A DNA stretch of 64,000 bases, taken from contig QAOA01001229.1 of NCBI GenBank assembly GCA_003255065.1, positions 356,500-420,499 on the forward strand, given 5' to 3'. Below, piece after piece: positions 47,540-60,237 of the stretch (position 1 is its first letter; every line of letters begins with the position of its first letter). The stretch comes from Cercis canadensis. Lineage: Eukaryota > Streptophyta > Magnoliopsida > Fabales > Fabaceae. The notes beneath the pieces are model-generated. The model was not told the origin of the DNA. It made no database searches and was given only the letters and a program-made list of their open reading frames with translations. Position numbers and translations under genes: made by a program.

Positions 47540-50100
47540 TCAGTGACAAATTTTAAAAGCAACTGAGCTGATGGGGATGAATCCAGATGGGGATATGAGA
47601 GCATCAACAGGAACATCAAACGGAGTGACAGCTATTCTTTCATTTTCCAATATTTGTACAGAGTATGACAGTGCAACTGCATTCACGTAAAAGACAAAGA
47701 CGATGAGGGGAATAAAGTGAAAGATATTACAAAACTATTAGCACATATCCGGGAGAAACAGAAAACCAGTATTTACCATGAAGTGGCTGCTTCCAGTTTT
47801 GCTTCTTAACAAGTTCTTGGTATTTCTTCAGGAACATATCATAGTAACTTCAGATATGTAACAAGAATCAAAAAATGAGAACTATGTTAATTAGTATTTA
47901 ACTGAAGACATATATGAATGGAACAGCGAGAATTCCAGCAAGTAGCTTTTAGAGAGTTTCTTGATTTATTATTTAACATGTCAATATGTCATAACAAATC
48001 TTCCAGACTGTAGTGTGTACCGTGTAGGTTTTACTTGATGAATAAAACACCCAAAATTAGCTCCCCTAAATACCAACCATTATTACAATTCTAATGGCTG
48101 CCATTATCTTTATATGATTTTGAAATGAATTTAGTAATCTATAAGATTAAAGTTTTTTTAAAAAATTTTAGCTAAGTAGTCCCAAATCACTATGTCAGGA
48201 CAACAAACAAATGATAAGGTCATACAAGCTAGAAGCACTTACCCTCCACTACGGCCCAACCGTCTTCCACATCTGTCAAATGCAAGGCCTGCGCCAGGAT
48301 GACAATGTGCAATTATAAATCAGTACCATATTCCAAGTAAATATTTACCTGGTATCAAAAAGGAAGCAGAGAATCACCTGGTAGGATGATCAAGTCAACA
48401 GGGTCTGTTGCCTGCATAACTGCCACAAATTATGTTACCTTGTTAGGAGTGAACACATCAAATTATATCAGAACAAACACACAAGAAAATGCAAAAAGAT
48501 TGTACCATCTTCACGTGGATTCCCATTGCAGTCTATTAAGGTTGGCTCCAAAAGGTCCATTGAACTTGCAACCAGATCATCCAAACTTGATATCCTGAGC
48601 ATTCTCATGTTGCTATTTTTGTCCTCCACACGTGGCACGTAAAGCTTTTTGTTTATCTGTACATGACCCTCTTCAGTTGAAAATCAGATGTAAGAATCTC
48701 CAAGACATAACAGTAGATACATGGCACATGGTTGCTCAATAATGAATTGAGATTTGAGAGTACTACATTTGATTTAACTACGTTAAAAATGGCTATCTCC
48801 AACTTTTGCATACATAAAGCGCTCTGATAGTGCAGAGCAAACCCAATTGTATCTCTAGATGAATCCTGTCTAGGACATATCCTGCTCCAAGGTCGATAAT
48901 TTAAAAACTTCTACTTCACTCAAAGCTTAGGTCATTAGAGTCATCTTTATTGAGATTAAACTTTTAAACTGTTTCAATTGATATATGCTCATCCGTTTTG
49001 TAACATCAACCCCCGCACACACAAAAAACACCAAGCCAAAAAAAAATAAAAAAGTAGCTAATACAGATTATACATCGAAGCTATAGAACACGGCCAGAGT
49101 CACTTGTAGAAGATCAAATAGAAAACCCACCTGTTGCAGGGTTAGATATGATTTCTGACACAATTTTTGATGTATCTACTTCTCGTAAAGCATCCGAGCT
49201 AATATAAGCACATATACTTCTACTGGTCTTGAACCATGGAGCTTCTAGAACAACCCTTTGAATAGCTTCATCTGAAAGACAAGCCACCCCAGGAAAAGAC
49301 AGCAGAATCAAGCTCATGGAAAATGATGCTGTTCATATTTGATTGAATGGAAAAACCAAATCACATTCTTGCGTGATAAAATCTCCAGGAAATTCTCACA
49401 CTCTTGCAAGTACATAGAGTGATTATTGAACCATCATGTTTAGTAACTATAATGTTCATCACAGAATAAAGTTGTTAAATATCTAACTAAGATAGATACT
49501 ATGATAGTATGATGTGATTGTTAACATGCCAACTGATGAGTTCATATTAACGATAAGAGTTTCATAACTAAAATTTCATTAGATAATATAGAAATTCAAA
49601 AAAAAAAAAAGCATAAAAATGAATGCTTTAGTGAAGCAGAAGTTGCCATTCAATCATTTCATCAACAAGCACGCAGCAGAGTAGCAAATTCGAGAACTTT
49701 CCATCAGAGAAACCCAAAATGAGTCTAAATCAATTGAAAATTGATAAAAGAAAATCCTTTGACCCAAATGGAACTCAAGGAAAAAAAAATTAAGAGGAAG
49801 AGAGGAACCTTCTTGAGATCTCTGAATAGGGTCCATCTTCTTCAGCTCTCTGCGTATTCTAGATCGGAGAGACCGTTTTTCTTCGAAAACCTTTTCAAGC
49901 TGAGGATCATAGTTAGCGTTCATGGTGCCCAAGGACCCGCCGGAGTCCGATAAACGGCGCAGGTTAGCAGACGGAGGGAAGTAAATTTTATGAGATGGAG
50001 TGGCGAAGGCTATCGTGTGCGGTTGGGTGATGAAAACCAGCTTGGCGGCGTTAATCATAATATTAATATGGCGGCCACTGGTTCTGCAGCGACGGAGCAT
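47540..50100 (-). CDS. 5FCL: 5-formyltetrahydrofolate cyclo-ligase, mitochondrial
   Basis: Seven minus-strand exons join in frame: 49809-50100, 49131-49271, 48506-48670, 48378-48419, 48243-48288, 47777-47847 and 47540-47676, giving 297 aa (Arabidopsis enzyme about 277). It converts 5-formyl-THF to 5,10-methenyl-THF using ATP, clearing a photorespiratory by-product in mitochondria. Recognisable blocks: KRSLRSRIRRELKKMDP, DEAIQRVVLEAPWFKTSRSI, KKLYVPRVEDKNSNMRML, DLIILPGLAFDRCGRRLG, SGGYYDMFLKKY and PVDALISPSGFIPIS. The usual GRGGGYYD is GRSGGYYD here. The N-terminus is Arg-rich as in a mitochondrial presequence. I use the first ATG (50100); ATGs at 50058 and 49923 are alternatives. The exon 3 acceptor follows GAAG with a weak pyrimidine tract; it is chosen because it alone keeps the frame. 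Confidence 0.9.
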
Positions 50101-50129
50101 TCTCTGTGTTATTGTTTTGTTTCTGCGTA

Positions 50130-51075
50130 GCTCGCAACTGTCTGTGGGTAGAGTTCTCTGCAACCGCGGTAACGGGCAGGCTCTCCCTACGGTTCATTCC
50201 ATCAGGTTTCTTATTTTCACCTATAAAACCTTGCCATCTCAACACATTGATGCAGTAGGGACCACTAATTATATTAGTTTAGTGATTTATTTACCAGTCA
50301 TTAGAGAAAATTATTGTTTAAGTAAAGTAGTTTGTAAACCCATTGGTACCAAATACATATAAATTTGAAGTGAGTTTCTTTAAAATTGTATATGACAACA
50401 CTCTCTTATCAATTTTACTCCTCGGTAATTTGGAGGTATGAGTGGGTAATCAGAATTGTTTTTTTTATTTATTTATCTTTGATTATCCTTATTCCTCCTT
50501 TATCTTTGGAGCTCGCAACCATCTGTGGATAGAGTTCTCTGCGGTTCATTCCATCAGGTTTCTTACTTTCACCTAAAACACCTTGCCATCTCAACACATT
50601 GATGGAGTAAGGACCACTTAACACATCACCCCCCCACACACAATGAAAATAGCAAATCCCTAATGATATTAGTTTAGTGATTTATTTCATTATTTATTGA
50701 CAACCTAAGAATTATGATCTAATCTCAATTTTTAGATAAAGTCATACTTATTAAATTTGGGGTAAGCCATCTCTATTTTAGAGATCGGCTAGATCCAAAC
50801 ACCTACAATTGTAGTTTTATATAACAAGTGTTTTGAAAGCCTTATTTACTACCATTAAAGTCATAAAATTTAGAAAAAAAAAATAATAATGTTTAAGTCA
50901 AGTTTGTAATAAAAACCCATTGGTACAAAATACATAGAATTTTTAAGTGGGTTTCTTTAGAACTGTATATGGCATTGATGTCTTGTCAATTTTGCCCTTA
51001 GATAATTCAAAGGTTTAAGTGAGTAATCAAAACTGATTTCCATTTTACTTATGTGATTATCTTTTATTTTTCTTT
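50130..51075. repeat. Tandem duplication of the 5' flank of the folate gene
   Basis: The segment 50130-50500 recurs, diverged and with insertions, at about 50510-51075. Shared stretches include AGCTCGCAAC, GTAGAGTTCTCTGC, GGTTCATTCCATCAGGTTTC, CCTTGCCATCTCAACACATT and AAACCCATTGGTAC. The first copy overlaps the upstream promoter/leader of the cyclo-ligase gene, so the duplication includes its proximal 5' region but not the coding start. Confidence 0.75.
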
Positions 51076-54000
51076 CCCACAAAATTACGTAGTTACCCAT
51101 GAGTATTTGACACACGTTCTGTTATTTTTAATTACTTTTTTAAATTCTATTTATTTAATAACCAACATTATAAAAGTATGCTTGAATTAAAGGACCATGC
51201 TTATTTCTAGAAAAAAGTGTATTCTCCCCCTATTCCTTTCTGATTTACAACGGTAAATTATGAGGGATATTATTCCAAATCACCAAAGCTTGTCTCTTTT
51301 TAGCCAAAAAAATAAAAATGAAACAAAACAAACTTGAGNAAAAAAAAATAAAAACGAAACAAAACAAACTTGAGTCTCCCATTTTATATTAGGAGAATAG
51401 GTAATCACACAACTTCTCTTGCACAATCTTATAAAAGTGCGTTTTTATTAAATTTGAGTAATTCATAAATATGTTTCAAGTGATTCAATTAAATCTATAA
51501 AGTATAAATTATTTTAATCTACAACGATGTAATTTGGTAAGAAAAAGATAACACATATGTCTAACCATATTAATTTAGAATTTTTTGAATGTATTTTTGT
51601 CATATGATAACACATATATTTAAACGTATTATCTCTTACAAATTATTTAAACTTTTTACTATTAAACTATACTAAATTACTTCACACCTTCTAGAATGTA
51701 ATTCACTAGCATAATATTCATTAATTATCATCATATAATTAATGTTTACATAACATACGCATCTTTCTCATTGCCCCTTCCCACCTCTCCATCTTTTCAC
51801 TATCATTTTACAAGAAAATGAAAGAACAAAGCAGAATTAAAGTAACAATATCAACAAAGTGTATGTAAAGATACATAGTTAACATTAAAGCTGGAGTTCT
51901 TTCTTTTAAGACCTATTTACCTCTAAATATATAATCAAATCCGAAGAAGCTTGTACGAGAATGATGTTCCCAAATGCCACTTTAGCACTGTAAGCATATT
52001 TTGATAAGGGGCCGAAGAGCGTGATTAGGCATGAAAGTGCATGCTTTTGCACCCAAAATCTATTGGTCCCCATGGCATATGGAATCTTAGATTGGAGTTT
52101 CTGATGGCCCTTTTGTCTGCGACACATGTCAGTCAGATAATTTATTCGAGTCTCAGAACAAAATGAATACTCATATCTAACTTGAGGGGAACATTTCACA
52201 AAGTTGTAGTGTACGAATCCAATAAAAGAAGACAAGATTTATGCAGGAAGGAAAATTTGCTGTCTTTACTTTGTTTTAATTACTTCTGTTTAGGGCTTTA
52301 TTGCCTTTTAATTTATTCTAACACAATCTTCTAATTTCTCCCTCCTCTCTAAAGAAACAGATATGTTAATCTCTTGTCCTAGTAAGTAATTAAGACTTAC
52401 TACATTATATGGCAGGGAGTTACAAAAAGAAAGATTCCTGCACAAAATGAAACTAGCTAGATACTTTTGTTCCATATATCAAATCCAAGCTTCAAAAGAT
52501 AAAATCAATGGAGATCATTAGGCTACTTATGCAAACAAAATATTAGCTTAACTTTTATAAGAAATCCACATAGATACGGAAAATCGAACTACATTGATAA
52601 AACCTTTTTACTTCTACTGCTTAAAGATGGTTGCCAACTGGGTCTTGATTTAATATCTGCCATTGAGATACCGTTTCCAGATTGGATTCTCTTCTAAAGA
52701 GGCATTAACCATGTTTTAGTTGCACAGCCTTATATAGCTGTTGGAGAGGGTGACGTTGTTTAACAATGCATATCTGCTTCTACCCACAAATGCTTTTACT
52801 TTTCATTTGTGATTTCATGGCTGGTTAGGTTTTTCTTTGTTTGTTTTCCTTCATTTTTACCATGTGCTTTCAAAAAACATGTTTGCTTCACATCAAAGTA
52901 AAGATTAAGATTTTATAAAAGGTAAATTACCAAAGTGGAACTTCTGGCACACTTATCAAGCAGCACAGGTTTGAATGAGTGAAGGGATGAGATAGGTTTC
53001 TGAACAATAAATTCATTCATATATATATCACATGTTTGATTTGGAATCAAAATGATACATAAAGTTCATTTATAGAATAAATTGAAAGCATACCTGGAGC
53101 CATTTGATCCAATTTTCATGTATCAAAGAAACTGGAGGAGGTAGATATATGAAGACAAAAGTGTACCTCTACAAAAGTGTAGAACCTTATATGTCACTAA
53201 AAATTCAGTAAAGAATAACTTATATATGCAATATATGCATACCTTATCTTTTAGACCAAGATATATACCTAGGGTGACCCCGCCAGGCTCTACTTCTATG
53301 AAGATAAACAGATAGTGAAAGATTCGTATAGAGTATTAAGTTGCAAAATGTATCTGATTTGGTCAATTGACAGATTGATTTGACTTTATTGGTTTGATAT
53401 TATAAATCATCATTTCAAAGGTCATTTTTAAAATCTTCTTAAAACCCATTTGATTTTAGTGAAAATGATAACTCATAAACTCTAGCATATGCCCATCTGC
53501 AAAATCATAGGCTTTTCAATATGACAAATCTCAATACCTCTTAATTATATGCCCTTCTAGATATAGTACTCTACATTCAACGCTCAACTAGCCATATAAA
53601 TTTTTGCCATCTGCTACATATGGGACAGGACCAAAAAGTTCTCCACAATGAACAAATCAGTATAAAAGGCTGAACTTTGTATATATCCGCAGGTATAAAT
53701 CACTGTCAAGTGTCAACATACATATATGTAATATTCCACCTCAATCATATGCCATAGGCAAGGCATCCATTCCAAGATAATTATATCTATGAATAACTAA
53801 AATTATCTATCTACCTTCAAGCTGAAGCTTTTACAGTCAGAAGCATTGGATTCTCCAACAAAAATCACTTTTGGGTTTTGATTACTGTTAGATTCATGTA
53901 GAATGGATTAAGACAAAATGTGCCTTATGCTTTCACCTTAAGGGAGAGTTGTAGGGATGTGCGGTGTGCTATATATATTCCCCCTAATCACAAATCCTCA

Positions 54001-55140
54001 TTCACAGGAACCTGCTTCTGTTTGTAATCTATTCTATAGTTCAGATGCATATGTACGTCTTCTCTTTGTTACTTATTCATTTAGCATACAGATTCCTTAC
54101 GGTGGTACCCTTTTAGGTCCATGGGATTGCAGTACAAAGATGCATTAAATTAGCAGCCGCAACTAAGAGTGGTTCCCAAGATATATTAAAGCATATATAG
54201 ATGTGGGCCACTTTTATAGGCTGAAATGTTTAGGTAACAAAAATGAGGCATATATATATATAATAGCATTAAAGATGGCGGCATATTTAGATGAAAAAGT
54301 GTTCAAAGTACTAAAGAATTTAAAAAGAAAAGAGGGTTTACGAGAAGGAGAGAATATTATGTTCTGTCTTGTAGTTTATAATCTCTTGTAAACCATGGTG
54401 TTCTATATATGTTTTGTATACATATAAATACGGAGATTCAAACTTGACATATATCATACAAATTATTTAAAACTCTCACTATTATTATATGTAAATATAT
54501 TAGTCTAACATGAAGACAAAGCCGATCAGACCATATAATATTAATTTTAAGAGGAAAGAAAAAAAGTTATGGGGAATGGATTGAAGAAAGCCATGACATA
54601 AGGTAATTTGAAGGTGTCTCTTTTTTGGTCATTAGATACTAATCATGGACAAAGAATGAAGAATGCCCACAAAATCTAACTAGTTTTCAGTGGGACTTTT
54701 AATTTCTTTCTCTTAATTTAATTCCTTTTTCTGACTTTACTTTGTCAGTCAAATAAGGAGACTCATTAATTATTACTCCTTTTTCACTTGTTTCTTACTC
54801 GTTTTATAGCACTAGTTGTTTAGGATTGGGACAAGTGGACAAACTTGCTCCAATCCAACAGTTGCAATTTCAGCTTTATATAATATTGTCATCATTTGGT
54901 ATGTAGCCTTTTTCTTCTCCCTTAAATTTCTTCATTACTTTTCCTTAGCATTATATTTAAATGGGAATGAATGTGCCCATTGGTTGAAACTCAAGTATCT
55001 CCATAATTTGTAATGCAATGGATTTTATTAATTTTCCTTTAACACCATTGTACGTAAAGGATGATAGAATGAAGAGTCTTTAGGTACCGTAGCTGCATGA
55101 AAATACACAAACCAAAGCAAAAAGAGAGTGTCGTATTGGG
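51076..55140. other. Gene-poor AT-rich spacer
   Basis: No supported protein gene, tRNA or rRNA. A 109-codon minus-strand frame at 51906-52235 has no family signature or coding-like composition. An N at 51339 is flanked by a direct repeat of about 33 bp (51306-51338 and 51340-51374). No plant miRNA I know by sequence was recognised. Confidence 0.5.
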
Positions 55141-55150
55141 ACCTTCTCAG

Positions 55151-55156
55151 TATAAA
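55151..55156 (+). promoter_or_regulatory. Putative TATA box of the CLE25-like gene
   Basis: TATAAA lies about 390 bp upstream of the CLE start codon and just upstream of a CT-rich leader (about 55199-55238). Position and context suit a plant core promoter, but the transcription start is not known. Confidence 0.35.
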
Positions 55157-55198
55157 GCAAAGGGTTCCCCCCATGTCACGTTCGAAACCAGCTAAGCC

Positions 55199-55206
55199 CT
55201 CTCTCT

Positions 55207-55237
<31 letters not shown>

Positions 55238-55238
55238 G
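55199..55238. repeat. CT microsatellite in CLE25-like 5' leader
   Basis: An imperfect (CT)n tract, probably within the 5' UTR, a common location for pyrimidine repeats in plant promoters. Likely to vary in length between individuals. Confidence 0.75.
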
Positions 55239-55541
55239 TTCGAGAAAGTGCAACAGAATCCCTCCAACCTATAAAGAAAGCCAACCACGCCCTTAATCCT
55301 TTGAAGTAAAAAATTCTTGCCTTGCCTTGCCTTAGCCCATCCTCTCTTCTCTCCCTCTATTCCCTTCTTCTCTTTGTCTTCACATACACATAAACCCCCA
55401 AAATCCATATTCACCATAATCACCATGCAATGATAGGCTTTTTTTTTTCTCCCTTCTTCTGTCTCATAGCATTATAAGGCATCTCTTTCCCTCCATGACA
55501 TAGAATATAGAAAGACACACACAAGCAAGAAAAATTCACGT

Positions 55542-56676
55542 ATGGGTTGTACTAGTAATAGTTCTTTGCTTCTTAGTTTCTTGTTTAGAGCACTTGTCCT
55601 GGTGGGGCTGCTTTGTCTTGTTGCTGTTGGAAGCTTTGGTGGAAGAACAAGAGGGCCAACCGCACTATCAACTTGGTCTGCAGGAAGGCTCAAGCATGAT
55701 GGGGATGTGTTAGGTGGAGAAAAGCCTATTGACCATGCAGAGTTGGATTTCAACTATATGAGCAAAAGAAGAGTTCCCAATGGGCCAGATCCAATTCATA
55801 ACAGGTTTGTCTAGCTCTCCTCGACATAGAGAGCAAAACAAGTTTGTAAATTTTCTGTTTGTACCTATATGTGCCTTTTTTAGTTCAATTTGTGTCACTG
55901 TATTCATTAATTGGATGTTTATAAATTTTCTATGACCTCTTCTGCTCTCAATACTACATTGCTTCCAACATCTAACCTTAGTTAGCCAATATTAACTCTA
56001 CTAAGTTTTGAATATCATCATGTTCTGTATAAAATACTCTGTCTCCAAGAATAAATCTATCTTTCCCCATATTGTAATATATATTTTTCTGATGATTATT
56101 CCCTTAAATTTATACTATGCCCCTAATTACAGAAATCTTAAATTTTAAGTTTCTTAGTTCCTGCTATAATGGAGCTTCGCAACAGGGAGGAAAAGCTTAC
56201 TATGAGGGTTTTCATGACTGTTACATTGAATGGTCGTTTTGAGCCTTTAAGAGGCACAGAACTTTATAATAAATTATAGATTTAACTATAAAGAAAATAA
56301 AGTATGGCTATCCACTTTATTTCACATCTGAATTAAATCATGAGCATTTAAAGTTATTTATCATTTCAGTCTGTTTTTCTGCATATATGAAACTTTTAAA
56401 CTTTTCCTGGTTGTCTTTCTTTTGATCTTCCTTTATTACTTTTACCACAAGACACATAAGCATGCAAAAAGAGCAGGATTTAGTATGAAACTATTCCCAA
56501 GTATTGGTAGCTTAAAATTATTGCTCCTATTACTGCAAGAAGATTTTCTAACATCATGATATGTATCATTTATCTAGTTAATGATTCTTGAGCATGGGAT
56601 TTGGCTAAATTCTTATGTTAATAATATTTGTTTCAGGAGAGCGGGAAATTCGGGTCGGCCTCCCGGTAAAGCTTAG
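55542..56676 (+). CDS. CLE25: CLE25-type secreted peptide hormone precursor
   Basis: Two exons, 55542-55804 and 56637-56676, join through a phase-2 GT-AG intron and encode 100 aa. Residues 1-30 contain a hydrophobic signal peptide (SLLLSFLFRALVLVGLLCLV). A variable acidic/basic spacer follows, then the 12-residue CLE motif RRVPNGPDPIHN at about 76-87, flanked N-terminally by Lys/Arg as expected for processing. A short basic tail follows (RRAGNSGRPPGKA). The motif differs from Arabidopsis CLE25 (RKVPNGPDPIHN) by Lys to Arg only. CLE25 is a mobile peptide perceived by BAM/CLV1-type receptor kinases, with roles in drought signalling and phloem development. The Pro residues for hydroxylation are present. 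The intron falls directly after the CLE motif. Confidence 0.9.
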
Positions 56677-59600
56677 TCCTGGGAATTTTACAAGCTTCAG
56701 CAATCTTGCAGAAGATGGCACAAGATCTTAGCCATCATGTATGTACTTGTGAAAACTGGGACTGACTATATAAATCCCTGATCTTCTTAGAATTCCAGCA
56801 TGCATGCAAAGGCTGCTTTTGCTTAACAAAAGTTCATTAGTTTGGGGAGGAGTTGAGAGGCCTAAAGAGAAAGCTTGTCCCACACATAAAAAGCTCAAAG
56901 AGGAAACTTAATCAGTTTCTGCAGAAAAATTCAATTTAGTTACTACTTAACTTTATCAAAATTTTCTTTTGAGGAAGAGGATGGAGCTTGAGCGAGAGAA
57001 AGAAGAAAGTCACAAATTTCAGTTGAACTGAGGAAATCAATGTTTGCATTTAAAGCAAATAAGAAACGTAGCTTTAAGTTTAAAAGGCACAAGGGCAACA
57101 CTTTGATGCAATAGCAGCTATGCATGGCATGCTTTGGAGGACTATATCAAGTACAAGTCTCTATGTTACAAAAGAAACAGCTTTGGCTTTTGGTTTGTTA
57201 ATTCACTATTTTTTCGGTTTTTGGAATTTCTGCTTTTTTTTCTATATTTTTTTTTATTGTAAAGATTTGGCATGAGTTCCTAAAGTAAAGTGAATTCCAC
57301 CATTTAAAGGTGTTGGAGCACCTGTAAAAGAAGGGTGGTTGCATCCTGTGTTAGTCTTTTTCACTGGATTCTTTGGTGGGGGATGGTGAATTGTTTGGTC
57401 TTGGTCCATTCAAACTTATTAAACTGTATTAGATTCTTTTATGAAAAGAATGGGATTATAAAATATAAATTGAAAAAGAAGGAAACAAAACATATGGTCT
57501 TGAATGCCTTAAAGTGAAAATTAAAGGTGGTGGCTCTCAACTCAAGCATTTTTACATGCTTTCTTCTTTTGTTGTTTTGTTGTTTTGTTTTGATTGGATT
57601 CAGAAGCAAAGAATGTGTCCAAAGCAAGTGAGATTCAAAATGGAGCATTTACCAAAAACGGAAAAAGGAAAAAAGAGATTCAAACTAGTGCTTTTCATGA
57701 AATTTTAAGACATGTAAACAGGACCATATATGTGTGTGCGCCCACCAGTTAAAAACTTCAGTTGTTGTTGTTTTTTCTAGTTATTTTTTTGGTCTCTGAA
57801 GAGTGACTTATATAGCAGAAAAAGAGGAAAGAGCAAGTGCCAGTTAAAAACTGTTGTGGTTGGGAGGTGGATCTCTTTAGCTAAATGCCCATTTTGATTC
57901 TCTGCCTTTCTATTCTTTGGCTACAATTTTTAACAAAATGACATAGTTTGAGTCCTAGGTGTCCACTCTCAAAGAATATATCTTTAATTAGATGCCTACT
58001 GTCAACCTTCAATTTGTGTGCTTTCAGTTCTAAAGGCAGAGTCTTTTAGAATTGATTCTTACTTTAGGTAGATAAATATTACAATGTACTCAATTAAAAA
58101 GGAAATTAAACCGAACAATGTTACTAAACTTGGGTCCAAGGTTCTCACATGTGATAATTTGAACTGATAAAAGCTATATTTTTTAAATGCAAATGTCTAT
58201 CATAGTTGATAAAAAATGTTTTAAGAAAAAATCAGTGAACAACATAACTTTAATCAGCACTAGCTTAATTTAAAACAAATAACCAAGTAATGAAGAACAA
58301 ACTTTAAATTAAATTATAAATTAATAATTGTTTCTTTACAATATGGGAAATAATAGTTGGAAATGAGACTTCAGAGTTGATTGCTCTAGTTTAAAAACTA
58401 TGAGGATGTGTAAAATAAAAAAATAAAAAAAACTATGAGGACAAACATCACTATGTTTGAAATAGTGGGATCAAATTAAAACTTCTTAAGTATTAGAGAT
58501 ATTAAAATTGTCTTTAAACTTATAGTTTCTAGATTATATCTAAGTAGCACACATGTCAAATGAGAGGAATTCGTAATTGCTCTAATTTTTGAATAAGATT
58601 AGTTTCACACTCAATNTTGGATAAAGTAAAGATACTCGTGGTATTAACAAAACAAAAAAATAAGAGAAATATTTTTATCAGATGTAAAAGAAACAAATTT
58701 TACCATTGAACCTTGTGTGAATTGCCAAATTAAGAAAATACTTAAATGACTTAATTTTTAAACATCTATGCAAGATTCAATCATGAAACTTTGCTCCTTG
58801 CACGTCTTATAATAAAAAATCCACTCCTTTAAGATGTTTTATTTTACGCACAATCTTTTGCTTCAATGGATAGAATTTTTGAGTTTTCCATCCTAATTTT
58901 TTTTCACCCGAAAATTTAAAATGGCATTATTTATTTCAGTTATATATATATATATCAACAAAAAGTGCAATTATAAAATTAAAATAAAATAAATGATTTT
59001 TCTTAAACAATTAAATATTTTTTTATCCAATTTCTTCCTTTAAACATTCTGAACTTCATTTATTTCTTTATTGCATCGGTTTCCACATTTTCTACTTATC
59101 CTATTATTTTCTTTTTGTTCACAAAATCTAATTCTTGATATTTTGATATCACTAAAACGATTGTGTTTAAAACTTTAACTAACATACTGTATTCATGATA
59201 GGGTTTACAGATTTTTTTTTTCAAATGAATTTATTTGATTTATTTTTTATTAAGAAGATATTCCAGACATTAGAAATTTTGATGTATACTATGTATATAT
59301 TGTAATATTGTCTATAGTTTTTTTTATTCTTTTTATTTAATATTTTACAAGCAAAATATAATTTTTATTCTCGTTACTGTTTGGAATAGCTTAATTTTAA
59401 AAGAATATTTTAATGATAAAATATATTATTTAAATAAAAATTATTTTTTTAAAAATAAGTGTAAAGCGAAATATCTCCATATATTTTGGTCCGGAGCTTC
59501 AAAGTTCAAACTTCAAAGTGAGACTTCAAAATTCAAAAAGGTGAATTATTGTAAACTACGCGACCAAATACATTTCCGACAAAACCATTAAATACTTTGA

Positions 59601-59700
59601 TTTATCCAAATCTCATTTTAAAAAACTCAAATAAAGCCGCGCCATGTTTTAGCGGGTAATCAATTACTGGACCCGCCTTTCGCCGCCCAAACTTCGAAAA
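56677..59700. other. CLE25-like 3' UTR and spacer
   Basis: Apart from likely 3' UTR sequence just after the stop and the SINE fragment at about 58555, I see no gene. Frames are short and AT-rich. Confidence 0.5.
58555..58660 (+). mobile_element. Diverged 3' fragment of the 2.8-kb SINE family
   Basis: The segment matches the 3' half of the SINE at 2781-2933. Shared stretches include GATACTCGTGGTAT followed by AACAAA and an A-rich tail, and the CTCAATTTGGATAAA-like block, here interrupted by an N at 58616. The B-box half is absent, so the copy is truncated or too diverged to see. Confidence 0.65.
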
Positions 59701-59808
59701 TTATTTGACTGAAAAAGGAAAAAAAAAACTCATGCAATGGTCTGTGCTAACCTACGCAGGGTGACCAAAACTCCAACTATCCAAAACCTCAGAAGAGCAA
59801 ATTAGTGC

Positions 59809-59814
59809 CACGTG
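59809..59814 (+). promoter_or_regulatory. G-box/ABRE-like motif upstream of PP2A
   Basis: GCCACGTGTCG lies about 980 bp upstream of the PP2A start codon. It is a canonical G-box core with ABRE flank. Function is not shown. Confidence 0.3.
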
Positions 59815-60046
59815 TCGTTTCCTTGTGACTTTGACTCGGCGGAGCCACCGGGTGAGAAAATTTTCGTTCCTTACGTTTTTAGATATTTTTGTTGGTATTT
59901 ATGTAATATATTATATTATATAAAAATAATTAATATGTAAATAATATGTATATAAATTAATTATTTTTAAATTTATTTAAAAAATAAGATAAATTATATT
60001 TATATGTAGTAAAATATAAAAATTATATATATTTAAACGGGAATTC

Positions 60047-60237
60047 TATGATATTACGTAAGTATGTCATACTACACTGACGTGTCAAGCATAGATAATT
60101 TTTATATTTTATTATATATAAAATATAATTTATTTAATTTTTTAAATAAATTTAAAAATAATTAATTTGTACACATATCATTCATTTATTAGTTATTCTT
60201 ATATAGTATGTTATACTACATAAATACTAAAAGTATC
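60047..60237. mobile_element. MITE-like element, copy B, in PP2A upstream region
   Basis: About 190 bp related to copy A at 10109-10306. Both begin TATGATA and contain AGTATGTCAT near the left end, CACTGACGTG inside, TTAATTTGTACACAT toward the right, and TATAGTATG plus ATACTACATAAATA at the right end. The ends form imperfect inverted repeats. It lies about 560-750 bp upstream of the PP2A start codon, so it may be part of that promoter. Confidence 0.6.

Noticed and set aside
51906..52235. 109-codon minus frame
   Set aside because: No recognisable motif; expected by chance in a window of this size.
51076..55140. Possible miRNA precursor or tRNA gene in the long spacer
   Set aside because: I looked for common conserved plant miRNA sequences and tRNA A/B-box pairs and recognised none; folding could not be computed.
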